This document shows positions 35,800-43,655 of a DNA stretch of 64,000 nucleotides, piece by piece. How positions within the stretch are numbered: position 1 is the stretch's first letter; every line of letters begins with the position of its first letter. Origin of the DNA: an uncultured Bacteroidales bacterium (lineage in GTDB: Bacteria; Bacteroidota; Bacteroidia; Bacteroidales; UBA932); assembly GCA_900316525.1 (NCBI GenBank), contig ONDF01000007.1, positions 1 to 64,000 on the forward strand, in the 5' to 3' direction. The position numbers and the translations under genes were made by a program. The notes beneath the pieces were generated by a model. It made no database searches, was not told where the DNA came from, and saw only the letters and a program-made list of their open reading frames with translations.

Positions 35800-38700
35800 A
35801 TGATCATGAAATACAACCAAGAGATACTCCGCAAGCATACCGCCCTCACCATCAGCCGGAAGGACGTGGACACCTCCTTGCTCCTGTTCCCCGTGCGGCT
35901 GGAGACGCGATTCGTGGAAGGAAAGCGGGTCGACGACATCTCCGAACCGCATCGGGCCCTGTATGCGTACAAGGCCATCTGGAACTATGTCCGTCTCATC
36001 CCTTCGCCTTCTTTCCTTCCGGCGCAGGCCAGGCGTGTCGTGGATGCCGTCGAGAATCTGGACACCGTTTACCGGGAGGACAAGACGCGGCTGCGCAATA
36101 TATGCGAAGCCGTCGCCTCCAGAACGGCCCGTGAGGGAGAGTTGAGAGAACTGTGGGACCGGGTGCTGGTTCATCTGGATCGCCTTTCCACCCTGGATAT
36201 CGTCCACGACAACGAGGCGACGGAATTCCTGTACAAACTGGAAAAGGTGTATCGGACCATGGACCGGATGAGTAACAACCCCCGTTTCAGCGGCGCCTCC
36301 CGGTTCAAGAAAGACAGCGTTCACTCGCAGACGGCTGTTTTCAAGAATGCGCGGAAGGAGATGCAAGCCTGCCTTGAGGTGCTGGAGCAGTTCTTACCCG
36401 ATGACCCGTCCAAGTCTATCGTGAACCGCTTCACGCTCATCACCCCGAAACAGTTCAGAAAATTCGAGGAAGTGATTCATCTTTTCGATAACACCGTGGC
36501 AGGTTTCAAGATGCCTCTTGAAAGGATTGGTGTCCTGGTGAAAGACCGGAAGCGGGCTCTTGCCTTGCGGGAACAGATTATGAGAGGGTTCGAGCGCGAT
36601 TTGGCCAAGTATCAGAAATACCGGGACCGTTTTTTTGGTTCAAGAGGTCCCCGCGGGGAATATATTCCTGGACGTTACCAGTCCCTGAGGGACAAGATGC
36701 GGTCCAAGCAAGGCGATTATTGCCACTATACCCGTTTTGCTGAACGGATGATCATGTGGCAACTGAGGCTGCTGACGGGTAGTCAGAAGGATATTGCCAG
36801 CTCTCACGTGGTGTCCCGTTGGAGAAAACTCGCGGAGAAAACCATCTTCCATTTCCACGAAGAACGCGAATGGCTGGTCTCCGTCTTGGAAGTGTACAAT
36901 GACTATCAGCGGGAGAGGGTGCCCGGATTCGTGATTTCCCCCGCCCATCTGAACCGTCACAACCGTTATATCCGCCCGCGAAGACTCGCGTACCGCATCA
37001 AGACGAAGAAGAGTCTCCTCGTCAGGATTTATCCGGACGAGGTGGCCGTCACGCAGCTCGCAAAGCCCCTGAACAGTTCCGAGGTGGAACATGGCCGGGA
37101 GTTCTGGCTCCGCATCTTCGCTGCCGGGGGTGATGAAATGAAGCATAAGGCCGCCTGGAGATCCCTTTGCTCCGTCTATACGCCCCCCCGTGCCGCTTTG
37201 ATTGCCCGGGGTTCCTACCCGGAGAATGCGGAGAGGGTCTATAAACTCCATGCCCTTGCCAAAGAGTATGCGCAGCAGATTGCCGACGGCCTTTCCGAGG
37301 AATCCAAGGAACGGTTGTTCGAATACTTCGGGAATAACAAGGGGGTTTCGCCCTCCCAGGAGGAACTCTTCCCGACGATCGTGACTGAAATGATGCCCGA
37401 CCGCTTCATCCTGCAGGCCAGCATGGACAATGGAAACAAGAAGGACATCACCATGGTAAAATATGGCCGTCTGATCCCGAAGTCCCTCCAGGTGGGTTTG
37501 GATTTCAATCGGGACGATTATGTCGACGGAAGCGACCAGCAGCTCCGCTTCACGGGCAACCTCCGCTGGATGACCGACTACGACGCCGCGGAGCGGATGG
37601 GCATGGCCATCACCCTGCCTTTGGACGCGTACGGCGCCGGGCGTCAATTCCATTTCAATTCCATTTACGTCATGGGTTTGAAGGAATTCGATCCCGACAA
37701 CACGAAGGACAGCGCTGCGTGCTCCAGCTTGCTGGCCAAGGTCCTGGATGCGCACGTGTACAGCGATGACGGGTTCGACCTGCTGAAGATCGGAACGCCG
37801 ACCAACATCCTGAGCGACGAAGACCTGGCCGCCGAGGGAACCGGGAGCGAAGCGAAGAGCAGCGAGTATGACACCGGCGCGAATGCCCAGGTCGAGGAGT
37901 TTTACAGGAACATTATCCGACCGTCTACATACGAAAGCCGTGCCCTGAAACCGTTCAGTGACGCAGCGCGCCTGTCCGCCTTGTTCTGCTTCGACTCGCT
38001 TCCCGACAGGAAGAATCCTTTCACGGAAACGTCGGGCTGGGACAACATGGAAATCCGGAAAGCCGAACTGGTCCGGGAGGCTTTCATCCGCGTCCTCAGG
38101 AATACCCATCCGATTCTCAAGGTCATCTTCGACACACCCCGCCTCCGGAAGTATTTCGTGGACTGCGTGTCTCCGATCGGCGTCTACCCTCCGTTCCGGA
38201 TCGGATCCCAATCCTATGGAATCGTTCCGGTGTGCGACTTTAAGAATCTGAAATATTCCTCCAAGGATCCGCTGCATACGTTGACGCAGCTTCTGCTCCT
38301 GCTCACGGAGAAATGGAATGCCATCGCCGCGAACAGCGTCATCTCCGAGGAGAACATGAACCAGGACGACAAGATCGGCACCGAACAGCGTTATGTGAAG
38401 GCGGTCAGCGCCACGCCGATATCCACCTCGTTCTATGCCCGCGCCAACGTCCGGGAACAGGACATCCTGACGCCCCAGTATTTCAAGGGCCTCAAGGACG
38501 GGGTCGACCCGATCGGGGACGTCTTGCGGCTCATCGGCTCCATCAACCCGTCCGCCCTTGCAGTCGCCGATCCCATCGGAACCTATCTTCCTTCCTATCC
38601 GGACCTTCCGCTGAGAGATTCTGTCTTCGCCGAATTCAAGGGCGACGAGAAGTTCACTTGGGGAAGCCTGAAGGATGCCATCCGCAAGGAGGTGAAAATC

Positions 38701-41229
38701 ATCGAACAGGAGGCCAAGAAGTGGGCGGACGAAATCGATCCACACCATCCCGAAGGCCAAGAAGAGGATCTCTCGCCCTTCCAGGTCTTCGAGGGGGTGT
38801 CCGACAAGGAGGCCGACGATTTGATCACGGCCACCTTCGACCTGTTCAATCACCGGCTGGACGCCTGGCTGACGGGTCTCCTCCAGAATCGGCTTGTCCA
38901 ACGGACCGATCGCATGCAGAAGGGGAATCACAAGATCGCCCTGGGCGCCTATGGATGGGTCTTCAACCTTTCGGAGGAGAAAGCCAGCCCTGTCAAGAAA
39001 GAGTATGTGGTCGCTCCGTCCATCAACCAGGCCATCACGGCCGCGGTCCTGCGAAGCAGTTACAACCGGGCCGCGGACGGCGACAAGAAGGATTACAGCA
39101 TGAGCGTCAATCTTTCCTCCGCCCGTGTGCGCCAGGCGCTCCGGATCATTTCCGGAATCCAGAACGGGCTGTCCCTGGGCGCGATTCTCGGCAGCGACCT
39201 GGAGCGGCTGCTGCACGACGACAAGAAACGCTCCGGCCTCGAGATGGATTACTTCATCTATTTCCTGCGCGCCGCCTACCCGCTTGACGACACCTCTTCG
39301 ACCTATGGACCGGGGGACAAGGAGCATTCGATCGACGTCCTCAACGGCGTCGCCCTGCTGGAGGATTTGCGCAGGCGCACAAGCGACATCCCCGGCAGCG
39401 GGAAACTTCAGCTCACGCAGTTGTACGTGAAGTATATGGACCGGTTCGATCAATGGATGACGGAGATTTTCCACGCGCCGTCCATGGACAAGGTCAGGTC
39501 TCTGATCGGGACGCAATATCCGAAAATGATCCCCCGCCTGTTCGACCTGATCCAGGAAATGGAGGATTCTTTCGACGCCCTGTCCGATGTTGTCACCGCC
39601 GAAAGCGTGTACAAGCTCACGGAAGGGAATACGGCCGCTGTCGACGCCCTGATGAACAGCCTGCAGAACGGCCGCAGCATCCCTACGCCCGACGTCACGG
39701 AGATCCCGGTCCACTGCGCCCATATCGAGCAGCGGGTGATTGCGGCTTTGATGGCCGAAGCGCAAGAGTACGACCGCGATTCCTACCTGGGAATGGCCGA
39801 TCCGGGCGTGGATCAATGGATTGGCGACCATCTCGGTTTCAGCAGGATGTGTACGGACCAGGGCGCCCCGCAGTGGCTGGATGAGGAGAAAGGATTGGGC
39901 ATTTCCCCCGCGGAACTGGTCTACCTGAGCGGAGACTGGGAGAAGTTCTGCAACTTCGTCGATTGGCTGGTCTTTACCCGCTCGGGAAAGGATGTTCAAG
40001 GAACTGCCATTCCGTTGGAGGAAGCGAAATTTGGCGTGGACGCGATGCGGGAGCTTCTCGCCCATGCCCGTGAGCTGCGGCAGGACGACCTCGCTAGCAG
40101 CGGAAAGACGCCGGATCCCGCCAAGGTGCTGATGGAGACTTGCGCCCGGCGATACGCCAGTGTCGTCGACAAGGTCCATCAGCTTTATCAGGAACTGTCG
40201 TCCGTGGCAGGGCAGATCGAGATCGATTTCAAGGCATTCCCCGAAATGCCCTTGACGGAGAAAAGGCTTCGCAAGGTACTGGACTTGCTGCTGAAGTGCT
40301 TCCGCCTTGGTCTCACCGATGCGCTCAACGGCTTCGACCGGACCCTGTTCGTCCAGGAGGAGTTCCGCTATGAACATCCCACGGATTTCGCCGCCATCCT
40401 GGCCCGGCATAAACGGTTGCCCAAGCGGCTTGCCGAGCTCGCCGGCCTCGTCAATGAGCGCGTCATGAAGGCCGAGGGTCTTGTCAAGACCTCGGTTCCC
40501 GAGGCGATGAAGGCCCTGCTTGGCTCCTATCTCATCGTGGCTCCTCCGTTCGAACTTAATGAAAATGAAGCCATTGACTCAGAGACGTTGAGGGAGCAGT
40601 ACTACGGCCACTATTTCCGGAATGTCAACCGTCAGACGCTGGAAGATACCCTGATGGAACTGGCGGAAGTCAGCAAACCGCTGAACGCCCTGCATCAGGT
40701 CCGTCTCTTCGGCAAGTTTCATAATGTGAGCGAGATGCAATGCACGGCTAGGTCCATTTTGGATCTCGCACCGTTCCAGTTGGGTTACAAGGCCGACCAG
40801 GAACCGGACCGCCACTATTGGATGGGTGCGGAGGTTCCGCAAGATGGGCTGGTCCGGGACGCCAGTGTCTACACGATGTTGAATGCCCCCGAGTTCTTCA
40901 TCGAAGATGGCACCTTCCATACGCTGTGTGAGGTCGCCGGATTGGTCCTGGACTACTGGGTAGAGAAGATTCCGTACCGGGAGCAGACGGCCGGCGTGGC
41001 CTTCAGTTACGACCAGCCCGACGCCGAGCCGCCGCAGGCGGTCCTGGTGGGCGTCTCCACCATCGGCGCCAGGCACAAGTGGTCGGAGCATCGCATGCTC
41101 CGGACCATCCGGTCGGCGATGCACCAGGTCAAGACCCGCGCCGTGGAGCCGGAGCACGTATATGCCGACAAGTGGACGTCCGCCCTCTTCCCGCTTGTCA
41201 GCCTCGATCCCGATAATCCCGTCAAGTAA
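35800..41229 (+). CDS. Giant protein C, uncharacterised family of the DUF6603 cassette
   Basis: A 1809-residue protein with no signal peptide. Conserved-looking blocks in order: LLLFPVRLETRF (about 27-38), a helical insert (about 60-370), LLVRIYPDEVAVTQ (about 405), LRWMTDYDAAERMGMAITLP (about 586), SPIGVYPPFRIGSQSYGIVP (about 790), HRLDAWLTGLLQNRL (about 1017), LGAYGWVFNL (about 1048), VVAPSINQAITAAVLRSSY (about 1069), NLSSARVRQALRIISGIQNG then LGAILGSDLERLL (about 1101), and near the end VAFSYDQPDAEPPQAVLVGV (about 1731). I recall the same block order in long hypothetical proteins of actinobacteria with DUF6603 neighbours. There is a second in-frame ATG at 35806. It starts 6 bases after gene B. 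Function unknown. Confidence 0.75.
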   Translation: MIMKYNQEILRKHTALTISRKDVDTSLLLFPVRLETRFVEGKRVDDISEPHRALYAYKAIWNYVRLIPSPSFLPAQARRVVDAVENLDTVYREDKTRLRNICEAVASRTAREGELRELWDRVLVHLDRLSTLDIVHDNEATEFLYKLEKVYRTMDRMSNNPRFSGASRFKKDSVHSQTAVFKNARKEMQACLEVLEQFLPDDPSKSIVNRFTLITPKQFRKFEEVIHLFDNTVAGFKMPLERIGVLVKDRKRALALREQIMRGFERDLAKYQKYRDRFFGSRGPRGEYIPGRYQSLRDKMRSKQGDYCHYTRFAERMIMWQLRLLTGSQKDIASSHVVSRWRKLAEKTIFHFHEEREWLVSVLEVYNDYQRERVPGFVISPAHLNRHNRYIRPRRLAYRIKTKKSLLVRIYPDEVAVTQLAKPLNSSEVEHGREFWLRIFAAGGDEMKHKAAWRSLCSVYTPPRAALIARGSYPENAERVYKLHALAKEYAQQIADGLSEESKERLFEYFGNNKGVSPSQEELFPTIVTEMMPDRFILQASMDNGNKKDITMVKYGRLIPKSLQVGLDFNRDDYVDGSDQQLRFTGNLRWMTDYDAAERMGMAITLPLDAYGAGRQFHFNSIYVMGLKEFDPDNTKDSAACSSLLAKVLDAHVYSDDGFDLLKIGTPTNILSDEDLAAEGTGSEAKSSEYDTGANAQVEEFYRNIIRPSTYESRALKPFSDAARLSALFCFDSLPDRKNPFTETSGWDNMEIRKAELVREAFIRVLRNTHPILKVIFDTPRLRKYFVDCVSPIGVYPPFRIGSQSYGIVPVCDFKNLKYSSKDPLHTLTQLLLLLTEKWNAIAANSVISEENMNQDDKIGTEQRYVKAVSATPISTSFYARANVREQDILTPQYFKGLKDGVDPIGDVLRLIGSINPSALAVADPIGTYLPSYPDLPLRDSVFAEFKGDEKFTWGSLKDAIRKEVKIIEQEAKKWADEIDPHHPEGQEEDLSPFQVFEGVSDKEADDLITATFDLFNHRLDAWLTGLLQNRLVQRTDRMQKGNHKIALGAYGWVFNLSEEKASPVKKEYVVAPSINQAITAAVLRSSYNRAADGDKKDYSMSVNLSSARVRQALRIISGIQNGLSLGAILGSDLERLLHDDKKRSGLEMDYFIYFLRAAYPLDDTSSTYGPGDKEHSIDVLNGVALLEDLRRRTSDIPGSGKLQLTQLYVKYMDRFDQWMTEIFHAPSMDKVRSLIGTQYPKMIPRLFDLIQEMEDSFDALSDVVTAESVYKLTEGNTAAVDALMNSLQNGRSIPTPDVTEIPVHCAHIEQRVIAALMAEAQEYDRDSYLGMADPGVDQWIGDHLGFSRMCTDQGAPQWLDEEKGLGISPAELVYLSGDWEKFCNFVDWLVFTRSGKDVQGTAIPLEEAKFGVDAMRELLAHARELRQDDLASSGKTPDPAKVLMETCARRYASVVDKVHQLYQELSSVAGQIEIDFKAFPEMPLTEKRLRKVLDLLLKCFRLGLTDALNGFDRTLFVQEEFRYEHPTDFAAILARHKRLPKRLAELAGLVNERVMKAEGLVKTSVPEAMKALLGSYLIVAPPFELNENEAIDSETLREQYYGHYFRNVNRQTLEDTLMELAEVSKPLNALHQVRLFGKFHNVSEMQCTARSILDLAPFQLGYKADQEPDRHYWMGAEVPQDGLVRDASVYTMLNAPEFFIEDGTFHTLCEVAGLVLDYWVEKIPYREQTAGVAFSYDQPDAEPPQAVLVGVSTIGARHKWSEHRMLRTIRSAMHQVKTRAVEPEHVYADKWTSALFPLVSLDPDNPVK

Positions 41230-41233
41230 CCGC

Positions 41234-41241
41234 AGGGGAGG
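41234..41241 (+). promoter_or_regulatory. Shine-Dalgarno-like site before gene D
   Basis: AGGGGAGG, seven bases before the ATG at 41249. Such sites are rare in front of genes in this window, where most starts have none, so this gene may be translated more independently or more strongly than its neighbours. Confidence 0.5.
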
Positions 41242-41248
41242 AAAGCAT

Positions 41249-43153
41249 ATGGCAAATTCAGATTTCGTAAAGCATTACTTCGAATGGTGCGAGTTCCTGC
41301 AGGACAGGGACAAGCCCCAGTTCCGCCGGACGTTGGAGACCCGCACCCGCAGGGGAGACATCACGGATGCGCTCCGCTTCCGTGTGTACGACCCCTTGTG
41401 GATGCTCTCCCGCCAGTGGCAACTCGGCGAATTCAAGGGAAATGACGCCGGAACGGCGATGAACGTCCGTTGCAGGATTGTCCAGTCCCCGGTCATGTTT
41501 GGCGACGGAGACGAGTCGGGGGGAACCCTGCCCTTCGAGCCCCAGGTCGAACAGGTCGCTCGTGGAGATACGCCGCTGGGCCGCTTGGAAGCAGCTGCCC
41601 ACTTCGTGGAGATGCTCCCTGATTTCGCGCCTTTCAACAAGCAAGCCGAGCGGGAGAGACTCCTGGAGGACCTTGCGAGGGATATTCCTTTCTACCGTGG
41701 TTGTGACAATATCGACAGATACGCCAGCATCGGCTCCGAGGAAGTCAGATTGTTTGCCCTGTCCCGGAACAAGCGTCTTACAGATATGGAGAAAGCCTTC
41801 AGAGGGAGAGCTTTTGACGGGCAGAGTTTGTATTCCAGCCTCTTTGGGGTTACGCGACCCCACAAGCCCGGAAAGGAACCACAGCCCTTATGGGGCATTA
41901 CGCTTGAATTGGCGCATGCCTATGTCGACTGGTATTCGAATCGTTACAAACATGGCACCGGTAAGTTTAATAAAAAGTCCCTGGGCTATCAGTGCGATGC
42001 TGTCTCCAGTACGGGCCGGTATACCAACGATTCTTACGGTGGAGGCCGACTTTCTTGGTACAGTTTCGACACGGTCACCGACGCCCCCGGTATTTCAGGC
42101 TTTGCGCGGAAGACGACCGAGATGGCCATTCCCACGCCGGTGTCCTATCCAGGGGCGCCCAACAAGCGCCTCTGGGAGTTCGAAGACCGGAAAGTGTTCC
42201 TGGGAAACTCGACCGGGATGCAGGCCAAGGGGAATGTGGCCTTCCTTCAGTATGCGACCATGTATGGGAACGACTGGATGATCTTCCCCGTCAAGGCCGA
42301 ATTCGGACAGCATCTCCGCGTCGAGGAAATCGTCATCTACGATACGTTCGGGCGGCGCTCGGTCATCTCCACGCCGGCCGAGGCGGGGGAGAACAAGGCG
42401 CGCACGTTCGGCCAGACCTGGCAGATGTTCACGAATGCGGACGTCAAGCACGAAGGAGCAGCCCCGGGCCTTCTCTTCCCGCCCGTGTTCCCCCGTACGA
42501 TGGAAGGGGAGCCGTTGGAGCAGGTCAATTTCCTGCGGGATGAGATGGCGAACATGGTCTGGGCCGTCGAGACCCGGCTCCCGGACGGACTCAACTCCTC
42601 CAGGGATGCCAACCTGCTCGCGGCCGAGGTGGAGCAGTTCGTGGAGGAATCGTACGAGAAGGAGGTCGAGAAAGCGCGTCTTTCCGTCCGGGCCGATTCC
42701 GACGGGCGCGCCGTCCTGACGTCGGACCGGAATTCCGACTACAAGTTCACCCTGATGTCCGGCGTGCCCTACAACTGGATCCCGTTCGTGCCCCAGCACG
42801 TCGGCGCTGACGAGAAATCGGCGTATTCCGGCTTCCTCGGCGGAAGGGAAACAGTGCTCCGCAGAGGGAAGATGCCGGTGTACTTTGACGGGCAGTATTA
42901 CCCGGTCCGGCCCTTGAGTTCCCTGCTGTTTGTGAATCACAGGTATGACCCGCCGGGTACATTGAAAGAGGAACCGATGTTCGTCAACGAGGAAGAGGTG
43001 CAGGGCGTGGGCACCCAGGTCGTGAAGAATTGCCAGCGGGCCCGCTGGCTCTACGGCCGGACCTTCACCTGGGTGGGTTATTCCAAGCAGATCAAGTACA
43101 CGCAGGGGAACAGCGATTTGAAGTTCGACGAATTGGAAGACCCGACGAAATAA
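41249..43153 (+). CDS. Protein D, uncharacterised DPLWxLxRQWQxGEF family of the DUF6603 cassette
   Basis: A 634-residue protein, no signal peptide. Near the start (48-62) is DPLWMLSRQWQLGEF, followed by KGNDAG; I recall the same signature (DPLWLLARQWQxGEFxGEDAG) from uncharacterised actinobacterial and cyanobacterial proteins. Further blocks: YPGAPNKRLWEFEDRKVFLG (about 300), YGNDWMIFPV (about 339), IVIYDTFGRRSVI, VNFLRDEMANMVWAVETRLP (about 425), VPYNWIPFVPQHVG (about 506) and the C-terminal NEEEVQGVGTQVVKNCQRAR then WLYGRTFTWVGYSKQIKYTQ. The many conserved Trp and acidic residues are uncommon and could form a binding surface. The ATG is preceded by a Shine-Dalgarno-like site, and a terminator hairpin covers the stop. 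Function unknown. Confidence 0.78.
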   Translation: MANSDFVKHYFEWCEFLQDRDKPQFRRTLETRTRRGDITDALRFRVYDPLWMLSRQWQLGEFKGNDAGTAMNVRCRIVQSPVMFGDGDESGGTLPFEPQVEQVARGDTPLGRLEAAAHFVEMLPDFAPFNKQAERERLLEDLARDIPFYRGCDNIDRYASIGSEEVRLFALSRNKRLTDMEKAFRGRAFDGQSLYSSLFGVTRPHKPGKEPQPLWGITLELAHAYVDWYSNRYKHGTGKFNKKSLGYQCDAVSSTGRYTNDSYGGGRLSWYSFDTVTDAPGISGFARKTTEMAIPTPVSYPGAPNKRLWEFEDRKVFLGNSTGMQAKGNVAFLQYATMYGNDWMIFPVKAEFGQHLRVEEIVIYDTFGRRSVISTPAEAGENKARTFGQTWQMFTNADVKHEGAAPGLLFPPVFPRTMEGEPLEQVNFLRDEMANMVWAVETRLPDGLNSSRDANLLAAEVEQFVEESYEKEVEKARLSVRADSDGRAVLTSDRNSDYKFTLMSGVPYNWIPFVPQHVGADEKSAYSGFLGGRETVLRRGKMPVYFDGQYYPVRPLSSLLFVNHRYDPPGTLKEEPMFVNEEEVQGVGTQVVKNCQRARWLYGRTFTWVGYSKQIKYTQGNSDLKFDELEDPTK

Positions 43154-43171
43154 ATCGGGTCTTCCTTGTTG
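43135..43171 (+). terminator. Hairpin terminator overlapping the stop codon of gene D
   Basis: A perfect 11-bp stem: GGAAGACCCGA at 43135-43145, loop of 9 bases containing the TAA stop (43151-43153), and TCGGGTCTTCC at 43155-43165, then TTGTTG. It closes the four-gene operon. The T-run is short, so termination may be partial. Confidence 0.7.
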
Positions 43172-43188
43172 GATTTGAAAGAATTCAT

Positions 43189-43196
43189 TATATTTG
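43189..43196 (+). promoter_or_regulatory. Promoter -7 box at the start of the AT-rich gap
   Basis: TATATTTG, a perfect TAnnTTTG match, right after the operon terminator. No plus-strand gene starts within the next 450 bases, which points to a non-coding transcript or a long leader for the hydrolase at 43656. Confidence 0.5.
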
Positions 43197-43202
43197 CAAT
43201 AC

Positions 43203-43597
43203 TTACTTACATACGTGTGAGTTTTTTATTTAATTGCTACCTATACTAAGTCCCGATGTTGGGGCGAAGTGGGCAGATTAAAACCACTAGGGAGGCAATG
43301 GTCTCGCCGGCTAACCTTACTTTGTTCTTTGTTATATTGAGACACGGTGTTTGATTCCTGATAAGTGGATTACGGTTACTGCATTTTGAGTTTAATTTAC
43401 GTTTTTTTGCTTTTTTTGTTTTAATTGTCTGATATTTGTCTTGAATTGAGTTATCGATGATCAATAGTTGAAGATTTTGCTATATGCTGGCGAGAGAAAG
43501 GGGAAAATCCATTTGGGTGACCCGGACAAAAAAATGGGAGAACGGTAACACGTTTTCCGCGGGAGGTACCATAGGGGGTGCCTCCTTGTTTTTTTTA
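43203..43597 (+). ncRNA. Candidate structured non-coding RNA (about 390 bases)
   Basis: A gene-free, AT-rich stretch bounded on the left by a perfect -7 box (43189-43196) and on the right by a strong terminator (43562-43595). Inside are several possible stems: GGCGA/TCGCC enclosing AGTGG/CCACT near 43262-43310; CCATTT/AAATGG around a small GGGT-GA-CCC hairpin near 43509-43537; and an 8-bp stem GGAGAACG/CGTTTTCC near 43536-43557. It does not match tmRNA, RNase P RNA, SRP RNA or a cobalamin riboswitch as far as I can see. It could instead be the long leader of the hydrolase gene. A 72-codon minus-strand frame inside it is not convincing. Confidence 0.35.
43562..43597 (+). terminator. Strong intrinsic terminator
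   Basis: A 9-bp stem (GGAGGTACC at 43562-43570 with GGTGCCTCC at 43577-43585, one G-T pair), six-base loop, then TTG and a run of eight T. It terminates plus-strand transcripts before the GH106-like gene. Confidence 0.8.
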
Positions 43598-43655
43598 TGC
43601 CGTCCCCATGGGGCGTCCCTTGCGGTTCTCCTCCATTTTCCCGATATTTGTCCTT

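Noticed and set aside
36640..40410. Antisense open frame of about 1,250 codons opposite gene C
   Set aside because: Same reason: low-information composition, and the plus-strand frame has ordered motifs.
25742..43153. Contractile phage-tail or type VI-like apparatus as the identity of the giant operon
   Set aside because: No sheath, tube, baseplate, spike or AAA+ motif was seen in any of the four proteins or their neighbours.
43246..43464. 72-codon minus-strand frame in the AT-rich gap
   Set aside because: Lys/Asn/Ile-rich translation with no domain; such frames are expected by chance in AT-rich DNA.
43189..43655. Cobalamin or other known riboswitch, tmRNA or RNase P RNA in the gap
   Set aside because: None of the hallmark conserved blocks of these RNAs could be found by eye.
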